Counted from the first letter of the stretch, positions 48,957 to 58,000 are shown. The stretch is 64,000 nt of DNA from Butyrivibrio sp. AE2015 (GCF_000420825.1 NZ_ATVR01000010.1:44637-108636), one strand, 5' to 3'. A program made the numbers and translations. Notes: a model not told the origin generated them from the sequence alone.

Positions 48957-49147
48957 AAAATCCATAAGTGCCCATAACTTCGTATAGATCTCGGAGTATT
49001 CGCAAAGACACAGTAAATATAAAATTATGCGCCTTGTTTTCTTTCATGCTTATTCAGAACAGAAAACAGGGCTTTTATTTTATCTTAACTGTCTCTATTA
49101 CTCATACTAAATCGCTCTATCCAAAGTTATGGGCACTTTTGGATTTT
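48957..49147. repeat. 191-bp foldback element (34-bp imperfect terminal inverted repeats)
   Basis: Bases 48957-48990 and 49114-49147 are inverted complements at 30 of 34 positions, including a perfect 15-bp core (AAGTGCCCATAACTT). The palindromic similarity continues inward (GAGTA, AGACACAG/CTGTCTC, TAAAAT) to the hairpin at 49031-49072. The whole gap between rsfS and the chemoreceptor gene thus folds on itself. It could be a MITE-like element or one large RNA structure. No other copy lies in this window, and I see no clear target duplication. Confidence 0.65.
49031..49082 (+). terminator. Terminator in the centre of the foldback
   Basis: GCCTTGTTTTCT pairs at all 12 positions with AGAAAACAGGGC (one T-G), followed by TTTTATTTTAT. 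It would end the obg-rsfS transcript. Confidence 0.82.
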
Positions 49148-49275
49148 TTACGCAAGTTTAACAAAAGTTTAATTATGAATAAATTTATTATTTATATATA
49201 TACATGTAAAATATATTTGTATATGAATCTACGTACAATAATGTTTATTAATACATTTATAAATGGAGGGTAAAA

Positions 49276-51318
49276 ATGGGAACAGCTACAACTATTGGAA
49301 ATAATGGAAAAAACAATTCGAGTGTAAAAAAAAGTATTGGAAAAACATTATTGATGTCTTTACTGCCTGTGATTATCATTGGAGTAGTTGCAATTATTCT
49401 TATTCTATCATTCAATGCTAAAGCTACAATTGAAGATGTATCTCTTATGGATCTTCAGGCTGAAACACAGACTAATGCTTACAATATAGGAACCGGCTTC
49501 AGAATGCTGTTGGCAAAATTTGGTCAATATTGTGATACCATGGAACAGGTTCCTTTTGAAGATAAGGAAGCAATTCTAAAATATATTGAGCCCTCTACAA
49601 ATTACACAATCATTAACAATACAGGAATTTACATTGGTTTTGAGGATGATACTTATATTTTTGCCAATCATACCATACAGGCTCCTGACTGGAAGCCTAC
49701 ACAAAGAGATTGGTATAAACTTGCACAAGGACATGAGACATTTATTGAATCTGACCCTTATGTTGATTCATCTACCGGGCAGCTTTGTGTCTCTTTTGTA
49801 AGACAGAACAGTTTTTATAATGGAATGGAAGGAGTTTGTGCTGTTGACGTTTTCCTTGGTGATATTCAGAATGAAGCATCAAAATATACTCCCATGAAAA
49901 CAGGTAATTCTATGATACTTGCCGGGGATTACATTATCAGCTATGTTAATCAGGATTTAAATGGTAAAAAAATATCTGAATCAGGAAATGCTTTTCTATC
50001 TAGCGTTAAAGCATATATTGATTCCGGTAGTACTGCGGTTACAAAAATAAAAAATCCGTTAAGCGGAATTGAATATTATGTTTGCTACTATAATATTCAG
50101 GGTACAAGTTGGAATATGGTTTCTTCTGTTCCTGTAAATGATGTTTTGGCATCATCCAACAGATTTATGATTATTGCAATGATTGCAATGATTGCATTGA
50201 TTTTCATAATCACAGTTATTATTTTGATTACAATAAGCAGAGTTATTACTAAGCCTGTTAATAGTCTTTCTAATAGTATACTTAAAATTTCATCAGGGGA
50301 TTTTACTACGCAGATGCCTCAAGATAAAGGTGATGAAATTGGTCTTATCAGCAAAGAAATGGAAAATTATGTTCAAGTAATGAATGATACAATTTCTAAT
50401 ATACAGGAGAGAGCGGAACAACTACAATTTGACTCAAACTCTTCAAAGGATGCTTCAAGTAAGATGACTGAAGGAGCTAATGAGCAGTCTAGATCGATGG
50501 AACAAATCCAGACAACAATGGATGATATTTCAAATGCAGTAGGAGAACTTGCTAATAATGCAACTATGCTTGCACAGTCAGTTGCAGAATTAACCGATAA
50601 TGGAAATAAGACAAATGAGATAATGCTAAGTCTTGTAGATCAGGCTGAAGTTGGACAGAATGATATGAGCAATGTTCAGAAGAATATGGAAGTAATAACA
50701 TCTTCCATGAGTGATATGAATGATGTGGTTTCTACAGTAGGAGATTCTGCAGATAAGATTACTGAAATAGTAGGGATGATTGATTCTATTTCTGAACAGA
50801 CAAACCTTCTGTCACTTAATGCAAGTATTGAAGCTGCAAGAGCCGGAGAAGCCGGAAAAGGCTTTGCTGTTGTTGCTGATGAAATCGGTAAACTTGCTCA
50901 AAACAGCCAGGAAGCTGCTAAAGAAATCAGCAATATTATCGCAGAGATCACAAATCTTATTAAAGATCTTGCCGAGAAATCTCAGGCAAATATGGAGGCT
51001 ATTACCAATAGTAGCGGAGCAGTTTCAAAAGCTGGAGATAGCTTTAGTAAGATCAATCAAGAGCTCAATAGTACAGCAGACACAATGCGCAACATGATTG
51101 GAATGATGGCAAATGTAAATGACATAGCATCAAGTGTTGCTGCTATATCTGAGCAACAGTCAGCTAGTTCTGAAGAAATAACAGCTACTGTAGCCAATTT
51201 GGCAGTAAGTGCTCAGGAGATTGCTGATGAATCAAAGGGTGTTGAGAATGTTGCAAATTCTGTATCTGATTCAGCTATATCCATAAATGAGCAGCTAAGC
51301 AGATTTACCATACGATAA
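49276..51318 (+). CDS. Methyl-accepting chemotaxis protein with dCache sensor
   Basis: A 680-residue chemoreceptor. TM1 at about 25-47; periplasmic double-Cache domain 48-295 ([12 protein letters not shown] and [16 protein letters not shown] are typical); TM2 298-320; HAMP to about 372; then the cytoplasmic hairpin with its conserved tip [20 protein letters not shown]. Ligand unknown. GGAGGG precedes the ATG. It stands alone between terminators. Confidence 0.94.
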   Translation: MGTATTIGNNGKNNSSVKKSIGKTLLMSLLPVIIIGVVAIILILSFNAKATIEDVSLMDLQAETQTNAYNIGTGFRMLLAKFGQYCDTMEQVPFEDKEAILKYIEPSTNYTIINNTGIYIGFEDDTYIFANHTIQAPDWKPTQRDWYKLAQGHETFIESDPYVDSSTGQLCVSFVRQNSFYNGMEGVCAVDVFLGDIQNEASKYTPMKTGNSMILAGDYIISYVNQDLNGKKISESGNAFLSSVKAYIDSGSTAVTKIKNPLSGIEYYVCYYNIQGTSWNMVSSVPVNDVLASSNRFMIIAMIAMIALIFIITVIILITISRVITKPVNSLSNSILKISSGDFTTQMPQDKGDEIGLISKEMENYVQVMNDTISNIQERAEQLQFDSNSSKDASSKMTEGANEQSRSMEQIQTTMDDISNAVGELANNATMLAQSVAELTDNGNKTNEIMLSLVDQAEVGQNDMSNVQKNMEVITSSMSDMNDVVSTVGDSADKITEIVGMIDSISEQTNLLSLNASIEAARAGEAGKGFAVVADEIGKLAQNSQEAAKEISNIIAEITNLIKDLAEKSQANMEAITNSSGAVSKAGDSFSKINQELNSTADTMRNMIGMMANVNDIASSVAAISEQQSASSEEITATVANLAVSAQEIADESKGVENVANSVSDSAISINEQLSRFTIR

Positions 51319-51416
51319 GAAATGCAAAATTAATCGTGTTTTAATAATAATTTCACTGATAAAATGTTACTATTAATTTACCTCTATACAGGATGTTTTT
51401 CTGTATATCATAAGAA

Positions 51417-51457
51417 CAGAGCCGGAACATTCCCTTTATTGTTCCGGCTCTGATATT
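51417..51457. terminator. Terminator between the chemoreceptor gene and lexA
   Basis: CAGAGCCGGAACA and TGTTCCGGCTCTG form a perfect 13-bp stem with a ten-base loop. The T-run is short on the plus strand; it may serve both convergent genes. Confidence 0.8.
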
Positions 51458-51490
51458 TGTGATAATCGTCAAAAAAAATATAATGTATGG

Positions 51491-52111
51491 TTATTTGTAG
51501 AAGCGCATTATTCCGAAGACTTTGCCGAGGATAGTGCAGTCATCTACTATGATGGGATCCATTGTGTCGTTTTCAGGCTGAAGACGAATGTGTCCATTCT
51601 CTTTGTAGAAGGTCTTGACTGTTGCAGAATCATCGATGAGAGCAACAACCTGATCACCGTTTTTAGCTGTATTGCAAACCTGAACAAATACCTGGTCACC
51701 ATTAAAAATGCCGGCATTGATCATTGAATCACCCTTAACATTTAAAATAAAAGCATCTGATCCCTTAGGACACATACTTGCAGGAATAGGGATGTATGAA
51801 TCAATATTCTCCTCTGCAAGAATAGGAGCACCTGCAGCTACCTGACCTATAACGGGAATGCTGACAATCTCAGTTCTGACCATGTTAAAACCATCATCGC
51901 AGATCTCAATTGCACGAGGCTTTGTAGGATCCCTTCTGATATATCCATTTTTTTCAAGTGTTTCCAAATGAGAGTGAACAGAAGAAGTAGACTTAAGATT
52001 AACTGCTGCGCAGATATCTCTTACTGAAGGTGGAAAGCCTCTTGAAAGAGTTTGCTCTTTAATATAATCCAGTATTTCCTGCTGTTTCTTTGAAATATTC
52101 CCTTTAACCAT
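51491..52111 (-). CDS. lexA: SOS repressor LexA
   Basis: A 206-residue repressor and self-cleaving protease. The winged helix is at 1-70 (KKQQEILDYIKEQ, GFPPSVRDICAAVNLKSTSS), the cleavage site Ala93-Gly94 in QVAAGAPI, catalytic Ser129 in KGDSMINAG, and Lys166 in TVKTFY. The ATG after GGGAGGT is chosen over a longer upstream frame with no ribosome-binding site. It is divergent from yneA with LexA boxes between. Confidence 0.97.
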   Translation of the reverse strand: MVKGNISKKQQEILDYIKEQTLSRGFPPSVRDICAAVNLKSTSSVHSHLETLEKNGYIRRDPTKPRAIEICDDGFNMVRTEIVSIPVIGQVAAGAPILAEENIDSYIPIPASMCPKGSDAFILNVKGDSMINAGIFNGDQVFVQVCNTAKNGDQVVALIDDSATVKTFYKENGHIRLQPENDTMDPIIVDDCTILGKVFGIMRFYK

Positions 52112-52139
52112 GTGGACCTCCCAAATTTTTTCTAGATTT

Positions 52140-52168
52140 AGTATAACAAACTTAATATACAAAAGCAA
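52140..52168 (-). promoter_or_regulatory. lexA promoter
   Basis: On the minus strand TTGCTT and TATACT are 17 bases apart. A LexA half-box (CGAAC at 52175-52179, minus) with a degenerate partner overlaps the -35, consistent with autoregulation. Confidence 0.65.
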
Positions 52169-52199
52169 ATGTTTGTTCGGAAAATTTGTTCGATTTTTG

Positions 52200-52228
52200 T
52201 TGACAAACAAATGTTTGGTTGCTACTAT
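52200..52228 (+). promoter_or_regulatory. yneA promoter with a variant LexA box in the spacer
   Basis: TTGACA (perfect) and TACTAT are 17 bases apart. The spacer holds the palindrome CAAACAAATGTTTG (52204-52217), a variant of GAAC-N4-GTTC. Confidence 0.75.
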
Positions 52229-52235
52229 GTATTTA

Positions 52236-52248
52236 GAACAGTTGTTCG
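52236..52248 (+). promoter_or_regulatory. LexA box (GAACAGTTGTTCG)
   Basis: A perfect GAAC-N4-GTTC(G) operator of the Gram-positive type, at the expected transcription start of yneA. A second near-match, CAACAAATGTTCG, follows at 52249-52261. Confidence 0.82.
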
Positions 52249-52308
52249 CAACAAATGTTCGCAGTGAGAATGGTTAGTAGTGTTTGGGTTATGTATGTGA
52301 GGTGTAAA

Positions 52309-52728
52309 ATGAGTGAAGCAATGATGGCTGCAGCAAGTCTCTATAATGATTCAAGATTTTTTAGTCCAAGTGAAGTACGAATCAGAGAAAATAAAAAGCG
52401 CAGAGCAAAGATTGTTCGGAGACAGTATATTACCCTTATAACAGTAATTTCTGCAATGATATTTGCATTTTTCTTCTTTACTTTTTCATTATTATCAGAT
52501 GCTCAGTCAGATACTTTTGTACCTGAGTACAAGTATTATAAGACTATAACAGTTCATACCGGGGATACTATCAGTGATATTGCTGTTAGATATTTTGACT
52601 CAGATAAATATAAAAATCTTGATCAATATATCAGTGAAATAGAAGATATCAACGGTCTTGGTGATACGTCTCTGGTGATGGCAGGAGAACAGCTTATTAT
52701 TCCATACTATTCAACAGAATATAAATGA
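52309..52728 (+). CDS. yneA: YneA-like LysM cell-division suppressor
   Basis: A 139-residue protein. An unusually long basic cytoplasmic N-terminus (about 40 residues, RIRENKKRRAKIVRRQ) is followed by one transmembrane helix (about 42-62) and an extracellular LysM domain (YKTITVHTGDTISDIAVRYF ending in QLIIPYYS). Divergence from lexA and LexA boxes in its promoter support the role of YneA, which delays division during DNA damage. I start at the ATG after GAGGTG; the longer frame begins within the operator. Confidence 0.88.
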   Translation: MSEAMMAAASLYNDSRFFSPSEVRIRENKKRRAKIVRRQYITLITVISAMIFAFFFFTFSLLSDAQSDTFVPEYKYYKTITVHTGDTISDIAVRYFDSDKYKNLDQYISEIEDINGLGDTSLVMAGEQLIIPYYSTEYK

Positions 52729-52781
52729 TTGCGATATTAAAAAATAAAATAAACGATATCAAATGATATTTATATCGCAAT
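52728..52781 (+). terminator. Possible terminator after yneA
   Basis: ATTGCGATAT pairs perfectly with ATATCGCAAT across a 34-base A/T-rich loop containing a smaller hairpin. There is only a weak T-run, so this is uncertain. Confidence 0.45.
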
Positions 52782-52801
52782 TACAAATTTCTTTTTACAT
52801 A

Positions 52802-52840
52802 AACACCCCAATAGTGTAATATATATTCATTGGGGGTGTT
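52802..52840 (+). promoter_or_regulatory. Hairpin masking the ribosome-binding site of the DHH gene
   Basis: AACACCCCAAT (52802-52812) pairs with ATTGGGGGTGTT (52829-52840) with one bulged base. The second arm contains the GGGGGTG Shine-Dalgarno and ends exactly at the ATG, so folding would block translation start. Confidence 0.65.
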
Positions 52841-54367
52841 ATGAAATTATCCAGTTTACTTTGTTATAATTCAATAGTTATTCAGTGCCATGACAATCCT
52901 GATGCAGATGCTATCTGTTCAGGATATGTTCTTTATAGATACTTTTCAGATAAAGGTAAAAAAGTAAGATTTATTTATTCAGGAAATTTTGAAATTTCTA
53001 AGAGTAATCTTGTATATCTGATAGAAAGACTCCATATTCCAATTGAATATGTTACAAAGCTCAGCTCAAAGCCTGAGCTTCTTCTTATGACTGATTGCCA
53101 ATATGGAGAGGGCAACGTTCATAAATTTTCAGCTCAAAATGTTGCAGTTATCGATCATCATCAGGTAGCAACTACGCTTCCAAAACTTAATGAAGTAAGA
53201 AGTAATCTTGGCAGTTGTTGCACTGCTATATGGTATCTTCTTAAGCTTGAGGAAGAGGAAGATTTTTTTGATAAAAAGATAAGCACAGCCCTATATTATG
53301 GTCTGTACTCAGATACCAACGCATTTTCTGAAATATCTCATCCTTTGGATCGAGACATGATAGAGAGTCTGGACTATGACAAGAGCCTTATTTTAAAGCT
53401 CAAAAACATGAATCTTACGCTTCGTGAAGCAAAGGTTGCTGGAGTTGCAATGCTTGGCATTGAATATCATGAAAATGGTAAATATGCCATATTAAAGAGT
53501 GATCCTTGTGACCCTAATATCTTAGGTCTGATAGGAGACTTCATTATTGCAATAGATTCCGTCGATGTTTGCATTGTATATAGTATCTTATCATTTGGTG
53601 TTAAGTTCTCTATAAGGAGCTGTTCCAAGGAAACAAGAGCAGATGAGCTTGCTTCTTTCCTTGCAAATAAAATAGGTTCCGGTGGTGGCCATGTTGAAAA
53701 AGCCGGCGGTCTATTAAAAAATGAACTAATAAAAAAGCAGTATCCCGAGTATGTTGAAATAGAAGATATGGCAGCCAGGTATTCTATTTCCAATATAATC
53801 AAAGAACGCCTTAATACATATTTTGATGATTGTGATATCATCTATGCAAAAAAGGCATCCATTGATCAAAAGAGTATGAAAAAGTACAGTTCATCAAATC
53901 TTGTAGTTGGCGTGATCGATCCTAAAGATTTTGTTGCACCTGGTTCTATGGCTATCATCAGAACACTTTCAGGTGACAAAAATATTGAGATCAAAAATAA
54001 AACGATGCTTGTTATTACTGAAAATGGTGATGTTGTCCCGATCACAAATGACAATTATCTTAGCAGCTACACAAAAACAAGAAAAAAATTCAAGCTAAAT
54101 ACGGATTATAATCCAACAATAAAGATTGCTGACACCGGAAAAACGTATGTTTTGATGGATTATGTAAAACCATTTATATCAACAGGTAAAATGAATATAA
54201 GGGCAAAAAAACTCACGAAAATGACAAAATTATTCACTTGCTGGGATAATGATAAATATATGCTCGGTCAAAAGGGTGATTATATCGCAATAAGTCAGGA
54301 TGATGAGCACAATATCTTTATTGTTGATAAGAACCAGTTTAAGAAGATATATACTTCTGTGAAATAA
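52841..54367 (+). CDS. DHH/DHHA1 family phosphoesterase with an extra C-terminal region
   Basis: A 508-residue protein of the NrnA/RecJ-like superfamily. Metal motifs: CHDNPDADAICSG, MTDCQYGEG, VIDHHQVA and YGLYSDTNAFSE; DHHA1 nucleic-acid motif GSGGGHVEKAGG near residue 285. Related proteins degrade nanoRNA, pAp or cyclic dinucleotides. About 190 residues follow the DHHA1 domain that I cannot assign; they include VVGVIDPKDFVAPGSMAIIR and look beta-rich. Substrate unknown. Confidence 0.85.
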   Translation: MKLSSLLCYNSIVIQCHDNPDADAICSGYVLYRYFSDKGKKVRFIYSGNFEISKSNLVYLIERLHIPIEYVTKLSSKPELLLMTDCQYGEGNVHKFSAQNVAVIDHHQVATTLPKLNEVRSNLGSCCTAIWYLLKLEEEEDFFDKKISTALYYGLYSDTNAFSEISHPLDRDMIESLDYDKSLILKLKNMNLTLREAKVAGVAMLGIEYHENGKYAILKSDPCDPNILGLIGDFIIAIDSVDVCIVYSILSFGVKFSIRSCSKETRADELASFLANKIGSGGGHVEKAGGLLKNELIKKQYPEYVEIEDMAARYSISNIIKERLNTYFDDCDIIYAKKASIDQKSMKKYSSSNLVVGVIDPKDFVAPGSMAIIRTLSGDKNIEIKNKTMLVITENGDVVPITNDNYLSSYTKTRKKFKLNTDYNPTIKIADTGKTYVLMDYVKPFISTGKMNIRAKKLTKMTKLFTCWDNDKYMLGQKGDYIAISQDDEHNIFIVDKNQFKKIYTSVK

Positions 54368-54391
54368 AATATCTTTATGTCGCCTATAAAG

Positions 54392-54432
54392 CTCCGATAT
54401 TTCAGACAGTAGAAATATCGGGGTGTTTTTTT
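54392..54432 (+). terminator. Terminator after the DHH gene
   Basis: CTCCGATATTTC pairs with GAAATATCGGGG (one T-G), followed by TGTTTTTTTG. Confidence 0.9.
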
Positions 54433-54547
54433 GTTATTTTTTTACATTGAAGTAGCAAAGTAAATAATGTTAATATTTAAAAGCTACTATTTTGAATAAT
54501 TAATTCAAAGAATTAGCAGTCAAACCAATCTGTTTTTGGGAGTTAAA

Positions 54548-55669
54548 ATGGGGAATTACAGAAAAGCACATTACCGAACCAGAGATGGCCAAAGAATGAG
54601 CGCTTCTCAATATAAAAAAAGAAGAAAACTTGAAATATATTTTCATATTGCGTCTTTAGTTTTAATACTTGGACTTATAACTTCTGGCATTTGTTTTCTT
54701 GCATATAGGCTCAAGCATAAACCTGTTGAAAATACTGAAGTAGCGCAGGATGCAGCCACTACAGAGCTGACAATTGTAGACACAGTCGTTGAAGATGTAG
54801 AAATAGAAGAAGAAAATCCATATTTGAAAGCCTCAGAAGATGCTGATTCTTTTTTTGACGGATATATTGTTGATATTGATTCAGACACAGCTTATATATC
54901 AAGTGAGGAAGTTCAAAGTTCTTATGGTGTTTTGGTAAATCTTGATACAGGAAAAGCCGTTGCATCAAAGGATGGAAATGTCAGGATTAATCCGGCTTCA
55001 ATGACTAAGATATTGACTCTTTTAGTTGCTGCCGAACATATAGATTCACTTGACGGTACATATACAATGACCCAGGAAATAGGCAACTATGTCTTTAGTA
55101 AGGATTGTAGTGCTGTAGGGCTAAAAGTCGGCGATGTACAGACTGTAAAAGACATGATGTATGGAACCATACTTCCATCAGGCGCAGATGCAGCTATGAT
55201 GCTTGCAGAATATGTCGCAGGATCTCAGGAAGCTTTTGTTGAGCTGATGAATGAGAAATTAGAAGAACTTGGTTTATCAGATACAGCTCATTTCACCAAT
55301 TGTATTGGAGTCTACGATGAAGACCATTACTGTACACTTACAGATATGGCAATGATCCTCAAAGCTGCTGAAGAAAATGACCTATGTCATGAAGTATTAA
55401 ATGCCAGAACCTATACTACATCGCCAACTTCCGAACATCCGGAGGGAATCACTATTTCTAACTGGTTCATGAGAAGGATAGAAGATAAGGACATTCATGG
55501 TGAGATTATGGGTGCAAAAACAGGTTTTGTTAATCAGTCCGGCTGTTGCGGTGCAAGCTACATGATTTCTAATGATGGCACTCACTATATCTGCGTGACT
55601 GCTGATGCATGGAGTTCATGGAGATGCATTTATGATCAGGTAGATATCTATCAAACATATACAAGTTAA
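54548..55669 (+). CDS. Membrane-anchored D-alanyl-D-alanine carboxypeptidase
   Basis: A penicillin-binding peptidase S11 protein, 373 residues. A basic cytoplasmic N-terminus and one transmembrane helix (about 31-53) are followed by an acidic linker (VEDVEIEEENP) and the catalytic domain: Ser151-x-x-Lys154 in PASMTK, SGA at 211-213 in place of the classical SxN, and KTG in GAKTGFVN. It removes the last D-Ala of the stem peptide. Unlike DacA it is anchored at the N-terminus and has no C-terminal amphipathic helix. The start follows TGGGAG. Confidence 0.9.
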   Translation: MGNYRKAHYRTRDGQRMSASQYKKRRKLEIYFHIASLVLILGLITSGICFLAYRLKHKPVENTEVAQDAATTELTIVDTVVEDVEIEEENPYLKASEDADSFFDGYIVDIDSDTAYISSEEVQSSYGVLVNLDTGKAVASKDGNVRINPASMTKILTLLVAAEHIDSLDGTYTMTQEIGNYVFSKDCSAVGLKVGDVQTVKDMMYGTILPSGADAAMMLAEYVAGSQEAFVELMNEKLEELGLSDTAHFTNCIGVYDEDHYCTLTDMAMILKAAEENDLCHEVLNARTYTTSPTSEHPEGITISNWFMRRIEDKDIHGEIMGAKTGFVNQSGCCGASYMISNDGTHYICVTADAWSSWRCIYDQVDIYQTYTS

Positions 55670-55672
55670 AAG

Positions 55673-55717
55673 AAAAGCTTTGTCTTAGCATTATTATCTA
55701 AGACAAAGCTTTTATAA
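55673..55717. terminator. Bidirectional terminator at the left edge of the recombinase region
   Basis: A perfect 16-bp stem (AAAAGCTTTGTCTTAG with its complement) around a nine-base loop, with A-run and T-run flanks. Confidence 0.93.
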
Positions 55718-55724
55718 TTTGTAA

Positions 55725-56735
55725 TCATCTAAGCCCCTGAAGAAGTGACCTTGAATCCTTCATTGCTGTATCAGAGGCTTTAGCGTAAATATTTGTTGTC
55801 TGAATACTCTTATGATTCATTTTTTTCTTAAGAAGCAAAATATTGTTATCGCTTGCAGCATAAAAACTCATTGCAAAACTTGATCTTAATTTATGTGGTG
55901 AGATTATCCTTGCCTTTTCAGGAAGGCACACAGATACATATTTTTTTACCAGGATCTCTACTGCACGTACTCCAAGGCGATTGCCGGAAGTAGTAGTAAA
56001 GGCTGGAAATTTAAGGCTATTTAAACCGAATTTTGCTTTCTGTGATGAAAAATATATTTCAAGATAGTCCCTACATTCATCAGAAAAATATACAATTTGA
56101 GTATCGCCGCCTTTTCTGGTAACAATAACGCTGCAATCCTCGAGATTGTAATCAATAATATCAGTATCAAGCATCTCAGAAACTCGAAGCCCTGTGTCAA
56201 GAAGCAAAATAAACATCGCTGAATCCCTATCAGCGTAAATATAATGGACCTTTGCAACAGAATCATGAAGCTTGGTTCCATGTCGAACAGTATCAAGCAA
56301 AATCCTCTGTTCATCATTTGTTAAATAAATAACATCCTTTTCAGGAATTTTAATTGTCTTTGTAGCAGCAATCGGATTACGTGATACCTTGCCTGTAGCC
56401 ACAAAAAAGCCATACATGCTCGAAAGAGATGCACGTTTTCTTTTGACGGTAGATTCCTTATGATTGCCGGATAAAGTCGTCAAAAAACGATTTATATCAA
56501 GGATTTCAATATTGGCAATGTCATTTATGGTCAGATCCTTGATTTCCTTGTCACAATATGCAGGAAGAAAATTGACAATATATTCAAGATAAACCTTTAT
56601 GTCACGACAATATTCAAGCTTTGTAGCATAGTTTTCAACGCGTCCGAAGTTGTAAATAAAGTCACTTACAAAATCAGGCATTTCACTTAACAGTTCATTG
56701 ATCTTATCCGAATAATTGATCTTATTAGCTGGCAT
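55725..56735 (-). CDS. Tyrosine recombinase (XerC/XerD-like integrase), intact catalytic set
   Basis: A 336-residue recombinase. The N-terminal SAM-like core-binding domain spans 1-125; the catalytic domain shows Arg184 (LDTGLRVSE), Lys208 (TRKGG), His281 and Arg284 (SPHKLRSS), His308 (MNHKSIQTT) and Tyr317 (NIYAKA), so it should be active. The ATG is eight bases from GGGGG. It is divergent from the degenerate paralog-like gene at 56966 and shares with it a 230-base control region that holds a 24-bp palindrome. The target site is unknown. Confidence 0.9.
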   Translation of the reverse strand: MPANKINYSDKINELLSEMPDFVSDFIYNFGRVENYATKLEYCRDIKVYLEYIVNFLPAYCDKEIKDLTINDIANIEILDINRFLTTLSGNHKESTVKRKRASLSSMYGFFVATGKVSRNPIAATKTIKIPEKDVIYLTNDEQRILLDTVRHGTKLHDSVAKVHYIYADRDSAMFILLLDTGLRVSEMLDTDIIDYNLEDCSVIVTRKGGDTQIVYFSDECRDYLEIYFSSQKAKFGLNSLKFPAFTTTSGNRLGVRAVEILVKKYVSVCLPEKARIISPHKLRSSFAMSFYAASDNNILLLKKKMNHKSIQTTNIYAKASDTAMKDSRSLLQGLR

Positions 56736-56783
56736 ATAATAACCCCCGAACAAATACCGATATGAAAATATCTGATATATACT

Positions 56784-56812
56784 ATTATATCACAGGGGCA
56801 TCTTTTCGTAAA
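56784..56812 (-). promoter_or_regulatory. Promoter of the minus-strand recombinase gene
   Basis: On the minus strand TTTACG and TATAAT are 17 bases apart, about 49 bases before the ATG. Confidence 0.62.
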
Positions 56813-56828
56813 ACTAGAATTTTGCGAA
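56805..56828. repeat. 24-bp imperfect palindrome in the recombinase control region
   Basis: TTCGTAAAAC and ATTTTGCGAA flank CTAG-like centre bases; TTCG-N-AAAA and TTTT-N-CGAA are exact complements. It overlaps the -35 box of the recombinase promoter, so it is an operator or a recombinase core site. Confidence 0.55.
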
Positions 56829-56878
56829 TTTGTATATTCCTTCAACCTTCTTTTTAGAATGTAAATTGAAGATTTTAT

Positions 56879-56959
56879 CGAGACTTTTACTATTTTTTTA
56901 AGCCAAAAAGGTCTCGTTAACTTCTTCAGTATTCGTGATATGGGTCTATATTCTATAAT
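56879..56959 (+). promoter_or_regulatory. Tag-array promoter of recombinase-like gene A (tag GGTCTCG), leaderless
   Basis: CGAGAC (56879-56884) stands inverted to GGTCTCGTTAAC (56910-56921), and a third partial copy GGGTCTATATTC (56942-56953) leads into TATAAT (56954-56959). The spacing is about 33 bases each time. TATAAT is six bases from the ATG and there is no Shine-Dalgarno, so transcription probably starts at the AUG. The same plan with another tag precedes gene B. Confidence 0.65.
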
Positions 56960-56965
56960 TTATCT

Positions 56966-58000
56966 ATGGATAAATTATCTAAGGATCAAATCCAACTTAA
57001 AAAAGCAAACGGAATAATTGATGACCAGATGCCAGAATTTGCAAGAAGGTTCTTCGCTGATAAGAAACATTCATTGAAGGCAAGTTCCTACTATGCATAT
57101 GCTTTGGAACTCAAGGAATTCTTTGATTATCTAGGATCTTCTTTTAACAAAGAAAATATGAAGATCTCAGATCTGGATAAAATAACACCAGAAGTAATTG
57201 AAGATTTCGTTGAATACTTAAGATGTGCAACTGTAAATGGTAAACCAAAGGTATCTTCAAACATGACTCTGAAAAGGAAGTTATGTGCACTGTCTTCTTT
57301 CTTTGACTACTACTTCCAAAAAGGGTTTATTGGTTACAACCCTTTGCTGAAGGTAAACAGGCCTGCTGTTTCGCAGATTCCGTCACCAGGTTCAGATATG
57401 AATGATAATTTGAAGCTCCTGGACTTTGTATCCCAAGGGAATCTTCCCAGTGAAGAAATGATCAAATATCAGAATAAACTCAGGAGTAGAGATACTGCTA
57501 TCTTATCTCTCATCATGGGTGCAGGTGTCAAAACATCAGAATGTGTTGAATTAAACATACAGGATTTAGACCTTGAACATAACTGCATTACTATAAGATC
57601 AAGGCGTGAACCTAGCCGAATTAGCATTTCCTCTTATATAGCGGATGTCCTAAGTAAATATTTGGTTGAAAGACTGGAGATAATTACATTCTATGGCCAT
57701 GATGATGCTCTTTTCCTCTCACTTCAGAAGAAAAGGCTTGGCGTAAGATCGATCGAGTTGCTATTAAAGAAGTACTCTTCTATCTTATTTGGAGACGATC
57801 ATTCGATAAAGGCAACCGACATGAGGAATGCATTCAGAACGAACGTATTCACAACAAGCAGAAATCTCTTTATTACATCAGAAATGACAGGCAATACTGC
57901 TACTACTTTACTGCGTACATATACTCCATTTCTTGAATGCTTTGAGGCGGAAAAAGGGAAAGACTTTGACCCTAGTAATTTGCAAGGAGGTCCAAAATGA
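56966..58000 (+). CDS. Tyrosine-recombinase-like protein A with missing catalytic residues
   Basis: A 344-residue protein with a core-binding domain (FKASSYYAYALELKEFFDYL-type helices, residues 20-125) and a recombinase-like C-terminal domain. The first catalytic Arg is Lys189 (GAGVKTSE), the HxxR His is Thr284 (TDMR287), and the usual His before the Tyr is not seen; a Tyr remains at 319 (LLRTYTPF). Cleavage activity is doubtful; DNA binding is probably retained. By eye about two thirds of residues match protein B at 61199. Leaderless ATG. The stop overlaps the start of a 51-codon ORF. Confidence 0.8.
   Translation: MDKLSKDQIQLKKANGIIDDQMPEFARRFFADKKHSLKASSYYAYALELKEFFDYLGSSFNKENMKISDLDKITPEVIEDFVEYLRCATVNGKPKVSSNMTLKRKLCALSSFFDYYFQKGFIGYNPLLKVNRPAVSQIPSPGSDMNDNLKLLDFVSQGNLPSEEMIKYQNKLRSRDTAILSLIMGAGVKTSECVELNIQDLDLEHNCITIRSRREPSRISISSYIADVLSKYLVERLEIITFYGHDDALFLSLQKKRLGVRSIELLLKKYSSILFGDDHSIKATDMRNAFRTNVFTTSRNLFITSEMTGNTATTLLRTYTPFLECFEAEKGKDFDPSNLQGGPK

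Noticed and set aside
48968..49273. 101-codon open frame downstream of rsfS
   Set aside because: It lies within the foldback element and its terminator, has no ribosome-binding site, and its composition is that of A/T-rich non-coding DNA.
52112..52210. Longer N-terminus for lexA
   Set aside because: It would run through its own promoter and operator; the ATG at 52111 has GGGAGGT and gives the normal LexA start.
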